A stretch of DNA of 64,000 bases from an uncultured Eubacteriales bacterium (GTDB taxonomy: Bacteria > Bacillota > Clostridia > Peptostreptococcales > Anaerovoracaceae): contig CADBXM010000008.1 of assembly GCA_902798745.1 (NCBI GenBank), forward strand, positions 1 to 64,000, written 5' to 3'. A program made the position numbers and the translations under genes. Below are positions 55,769 through 64,000 of this stretch, in pieces. A model generated the notes under the pieces. The model was given only the letters and a program-made list of their open reading frames with translations. It did no database searches and was not told the origin of the DNA. How positions within the stretch are numbered: position 1 is the stretch's first letter; each line of letters begins with the position of its first letter.

Positions 55769-55795
55769 CTTACAAATAATTGTCCTCACACTTTT

Positions 55796-55860
55796 ATTGA
55801 CACACTGATTGTGTCGTATTGACACACTGGTTGTGTCGTAGCGACACAATGAATTGTTCC
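55796..55860. promoter_or_regulatory. Three tandem dyad repeats, 22-bp period, upstream of the surface protein gene
   Basis: Two near-identical 22-base repeats (55796-55817 and 55818-55839, one mismatch) each hold the dyad GACACA-5-TGTGTC. A third, degenerate copy (55840-55860) has GACACA-5-TTGTTC and reaches into the -35 box of the next promoter. The period of two helical turns and the dyads suggest an operator array for a dimeric regulator. Confidence 0.65.
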
Positions 55861-55882
55861 CGATATGCTTCATATTTATTAT
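55854..55882 (+). promoter_or_regulatory. Putative promoter of the surface protein gene
   Basis: TTGTTC (55854-55859) and TATTAT (55877-55882) are spaced by 17 bases and lie right at the end of the dyad array. The leader to the ATG at 55976 is about 85 bases. Confidence 0.55.
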
Positions 55883-55975
55883 TCAGTTGCAAGATGAAAC
55901 AAGTGGGGAAAGATTCACGTAAAAACGAAACCAGCACAGAGGCTGCTCGTATTGTTAATAAATAGGAGGACTATT

Positions 55976-58816
55976 ATGAAGAAGGACAAGTTTATTAAAA
56001 GAATACTAACTCTTCTTCTTTGCGCAGCAATGATGGTTGCATACTTACCTTCATCAGTATATTCATCAACTGATGATAGCGCCGAATCGCTTAAAACGAC
56101 CATTGAATCCGAAGAGGCAGCGCCGGCCGCAGAAAAAGAAAAGGCCGATGAACCTGAGAAACCGGTCGAAAAAGCAAAACCGGCTGAAGAGACAGCACCT
56201 AAAGAAGAGGCAGCGCCAAAAGAAGATACTGCGCCAAAAGAAGATACTACACAGAAAGAAGATACTGCATCTAAAGAAGATACAGCATCGGCTGAAGAGA
56301 CAGAACAGGCCGAAGCGGCAGAAGAAGCAGATGAACCTGCGGTGACTGAGGAAGAATCCGTATCTACAGAAGAACCAATAGGTTCAGAAGAAGTATCTTC
56401 AGAAAGGAAGAGCCTCTCTTTAACCAAGACAGCCGAGACAGAGGCAGACGAGACAAAGGCGGAAAAACCAGATAAAGTGACCGTAAAAGTCCATGTTTTC
56501 GCATGGGACGCGAATGGAAATTACACTGAAGTATATACTGCTACAAAAGCAAACTTAAGCTCCGGTGCTGCTTCCTGGTATATCCCTACATACATGGATG
56601 CCAAAGTAACCAACAAGACAGTGGTGAAAGACGGGAAAACCTATAAGTTCTCGAGTGGCAGCTGGAAATATGCAAATGGAACACAGATCCCAAAGACTAA
56701 GGCAGACGGGACCGGTAGCGGAAGCTATTACGCTATCACATTCGATGACGCAGCGGAAAAAGCAGTGGATGGGATCGCTGACTATTCGATTTACGCTGGG
56801 TACAGACAAGACATTACGGTTACTCTGATCTTCAAGGATATCAAACATACTGATGGTACCACTACATCTTCAAGTCAAAGCAACACTCTTTCCGGAGGGG
56901 GAGGCTGGAACTTCACAAAGAAAAAGCTGGAGCAGACCACAGGCCTGACAAGCGGGACCGTTATCTCATATATGGGTTACGAATACGCATATACCGGACA
57001 GTGGAAAGACGGTAACGGAAACGTCATAGACGCGTCATCATCGATTTCCATTAAGAACGCAGCTGGAACTACAGAGGGAAATAACTATTATATTGATGAA
57101 GATACTACTATCGAGTTCTCTCCGATATATAAGCCAACAAAGATCAACGGCCTTGACTATCAGTATATAGATAATATTTCTACCGGATCCGGGTCATGGT
57201 CTAATGCGGACGCTTTTGACTATCGAAGCAAATTCGGATCACTTACACACACATACAGAAACCCTGAGATCGCGTCGCCGACTCTGACTCCTCATTATAG
57301 CTTCAGATACTGGCAGACCGATAAGTATGAGTACACTTATACAGACGGGAGCAAAGGCTCAAACAGCAGTGAGATAGGTAAGAGGTATAAAGATGGTGAC
57401 ACAGGAACCTATACTCTTATCAGCGCAGACTCTCACGGAACGATCAAAGAAACAGAGGTCGATGTCTACGCCTACTGGCAGCCATCGGTGACAGTAAGAT
57501 ATCACTACAACGGTAAAGAAGTCGAAGACGAGAAGTTTGCTGATATCACTGTTTACGAGGATGCAGCTTCGGTAATAGACAATTACTCCGCAGACGGAAA
57601 CACTCTTACTATAGACGGCGAGGAATATTCCGGCTGGTATGACGCAGAAGGAAATCTGCTAAGCGCCGACAAGGTATACAGCGCGCCGGGAATCACAAAG
57701 GTTCCTGTTGACCGCACTGTCTACGATGTTTATGCAAAAAAGCCGATCACAGTAAAGGCTGCAGATAATACATGGGTATACGACGGTATAGAGCATGCTG
57801 ATAACGGCACTTCCATTACAGCCGGCAGCCTTATCGGAGACGATGCTATCGAAGCCGAGAATACAGGTCGTATCACAGATAAGGGCACTGTAGATAATGA
57901 GGTTGGCGAGATCACTATCACAAGAGACGGTAAAGATGTCACATCATATTACCTGATATCATTTGAGAAAGGATCGCTGACAGTCACACCTGCTCCACTG
58001 AAGATCGCAACACAGAGCGCGACCAAGGTTTATGACGGAACAGCCCTTACAAGAACTGACGGAACGATCAGCGGACTTGTGAATGATGAGACTGCAACAG
58101 TTACAGGAACGGGCTCACAGACCGTTGTCGGATCGAGCAGAAATGGTTACACCATAAACTGGGATACAGCAAAAGCATCGAATTATGAGATCGTTTCTGA
58201 AGACCTCGGGACCCTGACAGTTACGGCAGCATACGTTCCAGGTGATAACGACGATGCTGATGATGATGACGATGACGACAGTGACAACGACAACGATAAT
58301 CCTAATGGAGGCAATCCTGTAGGAAGAAGAACTACCCGTGGCGGTGGAAACGGCTCTGGAGCAGTTCCAGCAGGAGCTGCAGGCGCAACGACTGTGCTTG
58401 AATCCCAGACTCCACCAACAACTCCTCCAACTACGGACATCGTTGATCCTGCACCGCCTCTTGCAGCCGGCGCATGGGCTCTTATCAACCTGATCTGCGC
58501 AATAGTTACAGCCCTCGGCGCTGTCATCGCGCTCTTCCGCAGGAAAGAGGAAGAAGAGGAAGAAGATGATGATGAGGACGACAACAGAGGAAAGAAGATG
58601 CTTGCCGCGAAGATCGCCGGAGCGATCGCAGGTATAGCCGGACCGATCGTATTCATCTTCACAGAGGACATGACTTTGCCAATGCAGATGATAGACAAAT
58701 GGACGCTCCTCATGGTTGTGATTCTTGTAGCACAGGTAATTGCAGCAGTCTTCAACAAAAAAGCATCTGAACTTGATGACGAGGAAGAAGAGGGAGAGGC
58801 AGAGTCTGCAAACTAG
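55976..58816 (+). CDS. Large cell-surface protein with acidic repeats, MBG-like domains and C-terminal membrane anchor
   Basis: The 946-residue product has a signal peptide (about 1-30; KRILTLLLCAAMMVAYLPSSVYS). Then comes a Glu/Lys/Ala/Pro repeat region (about 40-150) with iterated KEDTA-type units, and a region with aromatic-rich strands (RYWQT, YAYWQP) that may be InlB/Listeria-Bacteroides-like. Two MBG-type domains follow (about 585-760: TWVYDGIEHADNGT and TKVYDGTALTRTDGT, each ending GSLTVTPA or GTLTVTAAY). An acidic Asp-rich linker, a Gly-rich stretch and three hydrophobic segments at the C-terminus, with an acidic tail, replace the usual LPXTG. Orientation is inferred. An adhesin or S-layer role is possible. 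ATG at 55976 has AGGAGG upstream. Confidence 0.8.
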   Translation: MKKDKFIKRILTLLLCAAMMVAYLPSSVYSSTDDSAESLKTTIESEEAAPAAEKEKADEPEKPVEKAKPAEETAPKEEAAPKEDTAPKEDTTQKEDTASKEDTASAEETEQAEAAEEADEPAVTEEESVSTEEPIGSEEVSSERKSLSLTKTAETEADETKAEKPDKVTVKVHVFAWDANGNYTEVYTATKANLSSGAASWYIPTYMDAKVTNKTVVKDGKTYKFSSGSWKYANGTQIPKTKADGTGSGSYYAITFDDAAEKAVDGIADYSIYAGYRQDITVTLIFKDIKHTDGTTTSSSQSNTLSGGGGWNFTKKKLEQTTGLTSGTVISYMGYEYAYTGQWKDGNGNVIDASSSISIKNAAGTTEGNNYYIDEDTTIEFSPIYKPTKINGLDYQYIDNISTGSGSWSNADAFDYRSKFGSLTHTYRNPEIASPTLTPHYSFRYWQTDKYEYTYTDGSKGSNSSEIGKRYKDGDTGTYTLISADSHGTIKETEVDVYAYWQPSVTVRYHYNGKEVEDEKFADITVYEDAASVIDNYSADGNTLTIDGEEYSGWYDAEGNLLSADKVYSAPGITKVPVDRTVYDVYAKKPITVKAADNTWVYDGIEHADNGTSITAGSLIGDDAIEAENTGRITDKGTVDNEVGEITITRDGKDVTSYYLISFEKGSLTVTPAPLKIATQSATKVYDGTALTRTDGTISGLVNDETATVTGTGSQTVVGSSRNGYTINWDTAKASNYEIVSEDLGTLTVTAAYVPGDNDDADDDDDDDSDNDNDNPNGGNPVGRRTTRGGGNGSGAVPAGAAGATTVLESQTPPTTPPTTDIVDPAPPLAAGAWALINLICAIVTALGAVIALFRRKEEEEEEDDDEDDNRGKKMLAAKIAGAIAGIAGPIVFIFTEDMTLPMQMIDKWTLLMVVILVAQVIAAVFNKKASELDDEEEEGEAESAN

Positions 58817-58855
58817 AAGATAAAGCGGATATGGCCTAAAATGACAAACAAAGAA

Positions 58856-58886
58856 GGAAGACGAGATCGCTGAGTTCTCGTCTTCC
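58856..58886. terminator. Bidirectional terminator
   Basis: GGAAGACGAGA (58856-58866) and TCTCGTCTTCC (58876-58886) form an 11-bp stem with a 9-base loop and a T-rich flank. It separates the convergent surface protein and galM genes. Confidence 0.88.
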
Positions 58887-58934
58887 TGTTTATTTTGATC
58901 TAATAAAACGTACTGATTTGTCAGGCACGATCAA

Positions 58935-60059
58935 CTACACGAATTTGTATGTCGTGCGGGATGTGAATTTCTCTCCGGCTTTCAGTATGCCGCCCGGGAA
59001 GTTCTCTTTGTTGACCGCATCAGGCCAGAACTGGGTCTCAAGGCATACTCCCATTCTGTATTTATAAGTGAAGTTGCACTTACCGTTCTCTTCCGTGATA
59101 CCGTTTCCGGTATACAGCTGGACTCCCGGCATATCCGTCAGGACTGTCATCCTCACGCCGCTCGTCTCAGAACCGAGAGCCGCAACTTCTCTGTAGCCTT
59201 CACCATCAAGACAGAAATTGTGGTCATAGCCTTTGCAGAATCGCAGCTGCTCATCATCTTCATCTATGTCCATGCCGATAGGCTTGGCGCATCTGAAGTC
59301 AAAGGGCGTTCCTTCGACAGGCGCGATCTCTCCGGTCGGCAGATTACCTTCGTCATTAGGCGTATAGCACTCCGCTTTGATCTTGCAGAGATGTTCCTCG
59401 ACAGAGACTCCGCTGTCATGACCTGCGAGATTGAAATAGCTGTGATTGGTTGGATTGAAAGGTGTGTCCGCATTGCTGACAGCGCTGTAGTCTATGTGGA
59501 GCTCTCCCTCGTTGGTGAGAGTGTATGTGACTTCCAAATGCAGATCTCCCGGATATCCCTGGTCGCCATCAGGGCTGTCCAGGATAAACGTTACCGAATC
59601 ACCGGTAGGAAGGTCCTGCACATATGCCGGACCACCGTCGTTCATGCTCTCACTTGCGCCCGCCTTGGCCGCTATGTTTCTCGAGCTCATGCTTGAGAAC
59701 GGGATGCTGGTCTGCCAAAGACGCTTGGTGTAAAAGTCACGTCCGCCGTGAAGTGAATTAGTGCCGTTGTTTGCGGTCAGCTCGTAGGTCTCGCCGTCAA
59801 GAGTGAACGATGCTCCGCCTATGCGGTTCGCAAAGCGACCTACAGTCCCGCCGTAAGTGTTTTGACCGTCTTCATAGCCCGAGACGTCACTGTAACCGAG
59901 AACCACATCGATCCTCTCGCCTTTAGAATCATGTACTACAAGGCTGACAAGCGTGGCGCCGTAGTCTGTGACCGAAGCTTCCATCCCGGAAGCGTTTCTG
60001 AGAATGTAAAGCCCGGCGCTGCGGCCGTCTTTAAGCTTTCCGAATCCACGCATCTTCAT
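58935..60059 (-). CDS. galM: Galactose mutarotase (aldose 1-epimerase)
   Basis: The 374-residue product has ITDYGAT-like VTDYGATLVSLVV, GRFANRIGGASFTLDG, NGTNSLHGG (with the His of the active site), TNHSYFNLAG and the C-terminal CLETQFWPDAVN. It interconverts alpha and beta galactose or glucose. The start at 60059 has AGAGGAGCGGG upstream. An extra loop around SMSSRNIAAKAGASES (near 140) makes it about 30 longer than average. galE lies 3 kb away on the same strand, so the Leloir genes are split. Confidence 0.93.
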   Translation of the reverse strand: MKMRGFGKLKDGRSAGLYILRNASGMEASVTDYGATLVSLVVHDSKGERIDVVLGYSDVSGYEDGQNTYGGTVGRFANRIGGASFTLDGETYELTANNGTNSLHGGRDFYTKRLWQTSIPFSSMSSRNIAAKAGASESMNDGGPAYVQDLPTGDSVTFILDSPDGDQGYPGDLHLEVTYTLTNEGELHIDYSAVSNADTPFNPTNHSYFNLAGHDSGVSVEEHLCKIKAECYTPNDEGNLPTGEIAPVEGTPFDFRCAKPIGMDIDEDDEQLRFCKGYDHNFCLDGEGYREVAALGSETSGVRMTVLTDMPGVQLYTGNGITEENGKCNFTYKYRMGVCLETQFWPDAVNKENFPGGILKAGEKFTSRTTYKFV

Positions 60060-60315
60060 CGCGATCCCGCTCCTCTCTTGTTCTGCGCATCGCAAGCTCC
60101 GCAAAGACAGAGCTTACATACTGATACTTATACAAAAACCATTTTAGTTTCATATGGTCTCTCTTCGCAAATATATAAACAATTTGTAATGAAAACTTAT
60201 CATTGAGATAGGCCCCCGGGTTGTGTATGATTAGTAATGGTTTGTTAATAGCCAGATGTCGGCCATAGCGATTCGGTAGTTCGGCACATAACGCACATAC
60301 GATTGGAGAGATTTT

Positions 60316-61452
60316 TTGAGTAATACAGTTGCAATTAGAGAAGTAAAGACCAAAGCGGACAGAAGGATATTCGTTGATTATCCCAACCGTCTATATCGCG
60401 ACAATGAGAAGTTTGTGCCGGCATTTTTCGGTGATGACATGGCTGACTGGGATGAAAAGAAGAATCCGGCTTTCGAATATTGCGAGGCGAGGTCATGGCT
60501 CGCATATAAGAATGATCAGGTAGTCGGACGCATAGGCGCGATACTGAGCCATGCTTCCAACGAGAAGTGGGGAACAAAGCGCATGCGTTTTTCGCAGGTC
60601 GACTTTATCGATGACCGCGAAGTGTCCAAAGCTCTCTTCGATACTGCCGAAGGATGGGCGCGCGAGAGGGGCATGGAAGAGATGCACGGTCCGCTCGGAT
60701 TTTGCGACCTCGACAGAGAAGGTATGCTCATCGATGGATTCGACAAGCGCAGCATGTTCATTACTTATTACAATGAACCTTACTACATTGACCATCTCAC
60801 AGAACTCGGATATGAAAAGGACGTCGACTGGGTCGAGCACATGATCCCTCTCGGCGATGAGAACAGCGAAACATATCAAAGGCTGAAGAAGATCTCCGAG
60901 ACTGTTCTCCGCCGGACAGGCTACCGCAAAGTGGACGTAAGCAAAAGATCCGATGTGGGGCCATACATTCACAAGGCGTTTGACCTCCTGAACATCGCAT
61001 ACGCTCATCTATACGGTACAGTGGAGCTGAACGAGAGACAGATAGATAAATACGTCAACAAGTTCCTTCCTCTGATCGATCCTGATTTCTGTTGTCTGCT
61101 GGTGGATGACAAAGACGATTTGATGGGATTTGCCGTTGGAGCGCCATCGATGGCCGAGGCGATGAAGAAAAGCAGGGGAAGACTCTTCCCAACAGGGTGG
61201 ATCGGAGTGCTTCGTTCCCTTAAGAAGAACAATGCTCTCGACCTGTTCCTGATAGCGGTGAGACCCGAGCTTCAGGGCAGCGGAGTTAACGGCATCCTGA
61301 TGGAGCATCTATACAAGGGCTGTATAAAGCATGGCATAAAGTATGCCGAGACCGGTCCTCAGCTTGAGACCAATAACAAGGTGCAGAATCAGTGGAAGAT
61401 GTTCGACACCATATTGCACAAGCGCAGACGCTGCTTCAAGAAGAAACTGTAA
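60316..61452 (+). CDS. GNAT-fold acyltransferase-like protein, unknown substrate
   Basis: The 378-residue product begins with TTG (GGAGAG lies upstream) as SNTVAIREVKTKADRRIFVDYP. The first half resembles the N-terminal domain of a broad clostridial family (RLYRDNEKFVPAFFGDD, HGPLGFCDLDREGMLIDGFD). The second half has a GNAT-like part (LFLIAVRPELQGSGVNGILMEHLY, like the acetyl-CoA loop). No substrate is known. It is a single gene, 60 bases upstream of the cysteine synthase-like gene. The 256-base gap before it shows no sure promoter. Confidence 0.72.
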   Translation: MSNTVAIREVKTKADRRIFVDYPNRLYRDNEKFVPAFFGDDMADWDEKKNPAFEYCEARSWLAYKNDQVVGRIGAILSHASNEKWGTKRMRFSQVDFIDDREVSKALFDTAEGWARERGMEEMHGPLGFCDLDREGMLIDGFDKRSMFITYYNEPYYIDHLTELGYEKDVDWVEHMIPLGDENSETYQRLKKISETVLRRTGYRKVDVSKRSDVGPYIHKAFDLLNIAYAHLYGTVELNERQIDKYVNKFLPLIDPDFCCLLVDDKDDLMGFAVGAPSMAEAMKKSRGRLFPTGWIGVLRSLKKNNALDLFLIAVRPELQGSGVNGILMEHLYKGCIKHGIKYAETGPQLETNNKVQNQWKMFDTILHKRRRCFKKKL

Positions 61453-61512
61453 TGTCGAGACAGATCAGGGCAATTGAAGACAAAAAGTATCAATGAAAGG
61501 TATTAATAATAA

Positions 61513-62460
61513 ATGATAGAAAATACTCACGTGTGTGAAAACATACTGGAAGCGATAGGCAACACTCCGATGGTAAAGCTCAATCACATAGGGCCTAAGG
61601 ACGGAGCGGATATTTATGTGAAATTCGAGGCCATCGATGTCGGAGGTTCCATCAAGACCAGAACAGCATACCTCATGATAAAGGCCGCCGAGGATGAAGG
61701 CTTGCTTGATAGCAATTCAATAATCGTGGAACCGACAAGCGGCAATCAGGGCATCGGACTGGCTCTTGTTGGAGCAGTCAGAGGATACAGAACGATAATA
61801 ATCATGCCGGATTCAGTGAGCGAAGAGAGACGCAAACTGGTACGTCATTACGGAGCTGAAGTGCATCTGGTGCATGATTCGGGAGATATAGGCAAGTGCA
61901 TCAAGGAATGTCTTAAGACAGCCGAGGATATGGCTGAAAATGACCCAAGAGTCTTTATCCCGCAGCAGTTCAAGAACCCGAACAACATCCTTGCTCAGAT
62001 CAACTACACAGCGCAGGAGATAATCCGTGATGTCAACGGACCGATCCACGGATTTACATCCGGCATTGGAACAGGCGGCACTATCACCGGCATTGGACAG
62101 ATCCTCAGAGAGCAAAACCCGGACGTTGAGATCTGGGCTGTAGAGCCTGAGAACGCGGCGATGCTCGCAGGAGGCAGCATCGGAACTCATCTTCAGATGG
62201 GTATAGGCGATGGCATAATGCCTGACATCCTTGACACGAGTATCTATGACGATATCTGCATAGTAACGGATGAAGAGGCACTTGAGATGGCCAAGAAGAT
62301 GGCGCGAAAGGAAGGCCTGCTTTGCGGTATCTCCGCAGGCACAAATGTTGTCGCTGCAGTCAAGCTGGCTGAAAAACTGGGACCGGGCAAGACCGTGGTC
62401 ACAGTCCTTCCTGATACGGCCGAACGCTATTTCTCGACCCCGCTTTTCGCAGGAGAATAA
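61513..62460 (+). CDS. Cysteine synthase-family PLP enzyme
   Basis: The 315-residue product is a fold-type II PLP enzyme: GNTPMVKLNHIG, the PLP Lys in GGSIKTRTAYLM, TSGNQGIGLAL (where CysK usually has TSGNTG), GIGTGGTITGIGQ and GISAGTNV. CysK combines O-acetylserine with sulfide to make cysteine. The Gln in the substrate loop and Thr-Arg after the Lys (CysK has Asp-Arg) are seen in some related enzymes, so the substrate may not be O-acetylserine; O-phosphoserine or another amino donor is possible. The start has AAAGGTATTAATAATAA upstream. A strong terminator follows. Confidence 0.85.
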   Translation: MIENTHVCENILEAIGNTPMVKLNHIGPKDGADIYVKFEAIDVGGSIKTRTAYLMIKAAEDEGLLDSNSIIVEPTSGNQGIGLALVGAVRGYRTIIIMPDSVSEERRKLVRHYGAEVHLVHDSGDIGKCIKECLKTAEDMAENDPRVFIPQQFKNPNNILAQINYTAQEIIRDVNGPIHGFTSGIGTGGTITGIGQILREQNPDVEIWAVEPENAAMLAGGSIGTHLQMGIGDGIMPDILDTSIYDDICIVTDEEALEMAKKMARKEGLLCGISAGTNVVAAVKLAEKLGPGKTVVTVLPDTAERYFSTPLFAGE

Positions 62461-62484
62461 ATAACGCAGGAGAATAACACAAGA

Positions 62485-62511
62485 AAAAACGGGAGACACG
62501 CTCCCGTTTTT
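62485..62511. terminator. Terminator between convergent cysteine synthase-like and dtd genes
   Basis: An 11-bp perfect stem (AAAAACGGGAG / CTCCCGTTTTT) with a 5-base loop, bracketed by A and T runs, works on both strands. Confidence 0.92.
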
Positions 62512-62527
62512 ATTTGTCAGGATTAAA

Positions 62528-62974
62528 TCATAGAGTATCGGAGTCCAGAAGTATGGTGAATGGACCGTCATTCACAAGTTCGACAGCCATTTCCGCTCCG
62601 AAAGAACCCTTCTCAACTACAGGAACGCGCTCACGGCAGCGTTCGATGATATATTCATATAGAGCATTTGCGTGATCAGGTGAACCGGCTTTTACGAACG
62701 AAGGCCGATTTCCTTTTTTGCAGTCGGCGTACAGCGTAAACTGGGAGATAAGCAGGAGCTCTCCGTCTACATCCGCAAGAGAAAGATTGGTCTTTCCCTC
62801 TGCGTCCTCGTTGATGCGGAGCTTGATCATCTTGTCCACCATGCGGTCTGCGACGGATTCATCATCAGCATCGCAAACGCCTATAAGGATCATATATCCT
62901 CTGCCAATTTTTCCTATAACGTCGCCATCAACAGTGACGGACGCGTGTTTTACTCTCTGGATAACAAATCTCAT
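62528..62974 (-). CDS. dtd: D-aminoacyl-tRNA deacylase
   Basis: The 148-residue product has [17 protein letters not shown], the catalytic [20 protein letters not shown] and the Gly-Pro motif [11 protein letters not shown], all family hallmarks. It removes D-amino acids (and glycine) mischarged onto tRNA. It starts 31 bases downstream of galE on the same strand. Confidence 0.96.
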   Translation of the reverse strand: MRFVIQRVKHASVTVDGDVIGKIGRGYMILIGVCDADDESVADRMVDKMIKLRINEDAEGKTNLSLADVDGELLLISQFTLYADCKKGNRPSFVKAGSPDHANALYEYIIERCRERVPVVEKGSFGAEMAVELVNDGPFTILLDSDTL

Positions 62975-63005
62975 TCTTTTCGATCCATCCTATATTCATT
63001 ATCTC

Positions 63006-64000
63006 TTATTTAGAATATCCCTTAGGATTTTTGCTCTGCCAGTTCCAGGCATCACGGCAGATCTCGTCGATACCGCGTTTTGCCTCCCAGCCGAGTACTT
63101 CTTTGGCTTTGTCAGCGTTTGCCCAGCTGTCCTGAACATCGCCTGCGCGCCTTGGACCGATCTCATATGCGACCGGGTGTCCGCACGCCTTGCCGAAAGC
63201 CTCTACCATCTCAAGGACACTGAACGGATCGCCGGTACCAAGATTGAACACCTCAGAACCTTCGTGTGAAGCAGCGTACTCGGCTGCCTTTACATGGCCT
63301 TCAGCGAGATCCATGACGTGGATATAGTCGCGGCGGCATGTGCCGTCAGGAGTGTCATAATCATTGCCGAACACAGTCAGATGATCGCGGCGACCGACAG
63401 CCACCTGCGAGATATACGGCATGAGATTGTTTGGGATACCCTGAGGATCTTCACCGATCAGACCGCTTTCATGTGCTCCGACCGGATTGAAGTAGCGAAG
63501 TAGAACCACTGAGAGAGGGGTTTTCCATTCGCGTTTACCTGAAGCGCTGGCAGAAGCCGCGTCAGTCAGCATCTGCTCCTGCATCCATTTTGTCCAGCCA
63601 TATGGATTAGTGCATACGCCTCTTGGCATGCCCTCTGTAAACGGAGGAACGTTATCATCACCGTAAACAGTGGCCGAGCTTGAGAAGACTATGCTCTTCA
63701 GCCCGAGCTCTCTCATGCACTCAAGCAGCGTCAGCGTGGAATCGATATTGTTTCGATAGTATTCGATCGGGATCTCCACTGATTCACCGACTGCTTTGAG
63801 GCCTGCGAAATGGATGATACAGTCAGGCATCTCCGTTTTCAAAATCTCCAACATACGCGTGTTGTCACAGCAGTCCGCTTCGTAAAGAGATACGTTCTTT
63901 CCGGTGATCTTTTCCACTCTCTTGATGGCCTCAGCAGAGCTGTTGGCATAATTATCGACCACAGCAACATCATGTCCGGCTTCGAGCAATGCAACAGCCG
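63006..64000 (-). CDS. galE: UDP-glucose 4-epimerase (5' end outside the window)
   Basis: The visible 331 residues are an extended SDR enzyme: the first codons in view read AVALLEAGHDVAVVDNYANSS, so the nucleotide-binding TGGAGYIGSH motif lies beyond the edge. VIHFAGLKAVGESV, the Ser-Tyr-Lys triad region (SSSATVYG, NPYGWTKWMQE), RYFNPVGAHESGLIGEDP and the RAGDVQDSWANADKA of the C-terminus identify GalE. It interconverts UDP-glucose and UDP-galactose. Tyr is followed by GWTKWMQE rather than the usual GxSKxMxE, with the Lys kept. Confidence 0.95.
   Translation of the reverse strand, partial: AVALLEAGHDVAVVDNYANSSAEAIKRVEKITGKNVSLYEADCCDNTRMLEILKTEMPDCIIHFAGLKAVGESVEIPIEYYRNNIDSTLTLLECMRELGLKSIVFSSSATVYGDDNVPPFTEGMPRGVCTNPYGWTKWMQEQMLTDAASASASGKREWKTPLSVVLLRYFNPVGAHESGLIGEDPQGIPNNLMPYISQVAVGRRDHLTVFGNDYDTPDGTCRRDYIHVMDLAEGHVKAAEYAASHEGSEVFNLGTGDPFSVLEMVEAFGKACGHPVAYEIGPRRAGDVQDSWANADKAKEVLGWEAKRGIDEICRDAWNWQSKNPKGYSK

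Noticed and set aside
56130-56330. AAAGAAGATACT-type tandem units as a possible minisatellite
   Set aside because: They are in-frame coding repeats of the surface protein. Length variation among strains is possible but not shown.

Overview
The window is a chromosomal segment spanning the replication origin of an anaerobic, low-to-medium G+C Firmicute, probably one of the Eubacteriales. The evidence is the gene order around dnaA (mnmE, mnmG, rsmG, parA, parB on one side; rpmH, rnpA, yidD, yidC, khpB on the other), a DnaD-type initiation protein, a DivIC-like protein, an LtaS-type protein and several oxygen-sensitive-looking Fe-S enzymes. Placement in the Anaerovoracaceae / former Family XIII group is only an impression from gene content. 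Almost every gene left of about 43.7 kb is on the minus strand and most genes to the right are on the plus strand, as expected for two replichores diverging from an origin at about 42.2-44.0 kb.

Left accessory region (1-18 kb). 1-2240 holds a decaying copy of a two-gene operon for a 2-hydroxyacyl-CoA dehydratase / benzoyl-CoA reductase-type enzyme; an intact paralogous pair lies at 11458-14264. Between them are a His-rich metal-binding protein, a lipoprotein, a small membrane protein and a minus-strand operon of three redox genes (4547-8762): an FAD/[2Fe-2S] electron-transfer reductase, a CrtI/RetSat-type flavoprotein and a close relative of polyunsaturated fatty acid isomerase (PAI). A divergent plus-strand operon (8912-11325) encodes an acyl-activating enzyme, an acyl carrier protein and an acyl-ACP thioesterase, and runs head-on into the intact dehydratase operon. 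Read together, this is a candidate locus for anaerobic isomerisation and reduction (biohydrogenation-like chemistry) of unsaturated fatty acids. It is the most interesting part of the window. A transporter with an unusual N-terminal domain, an acetyltransferase and an Fe-S aldo/keto reductase follow.

Housekeeping left arm (18-43.7 kb). A long co-oriented series: cooT-like, a yqhQ-prmC fusion, rho, an LtaS-type gene, rsmA, rnmV, divIC, an M23 peptidase, a DnaD protein fused to the N-terminal part of a helicase loader, dnaB, rplI, a gdpP lacking membrane helices, parB, parA, two perfect parS sites, rsmG, mnmG, mnmE, a nucleoside phosphorylase, deoC, an NlpC/P60-like protein, dnaN and dnaA. oriC candidates with DnaA boxes flank dnaA.

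Right arm (44-64 kb). rpmH, rnpA, yidD, yidC and khpB; a minus-strand block of a membrane GDPD, two small exported proteins and recF; then gyrB and gyrA on the plus strand separated by an unusual structured gap; a large surface protein preceded by a triplet of 22-bp dyad repeats; galM, a GNAT-like protein, a cysteine synthase-like enzyme, dtd and the truncated galE. No rRNA, tRNA, CRISPR array, transposase or prophage gene was seen.
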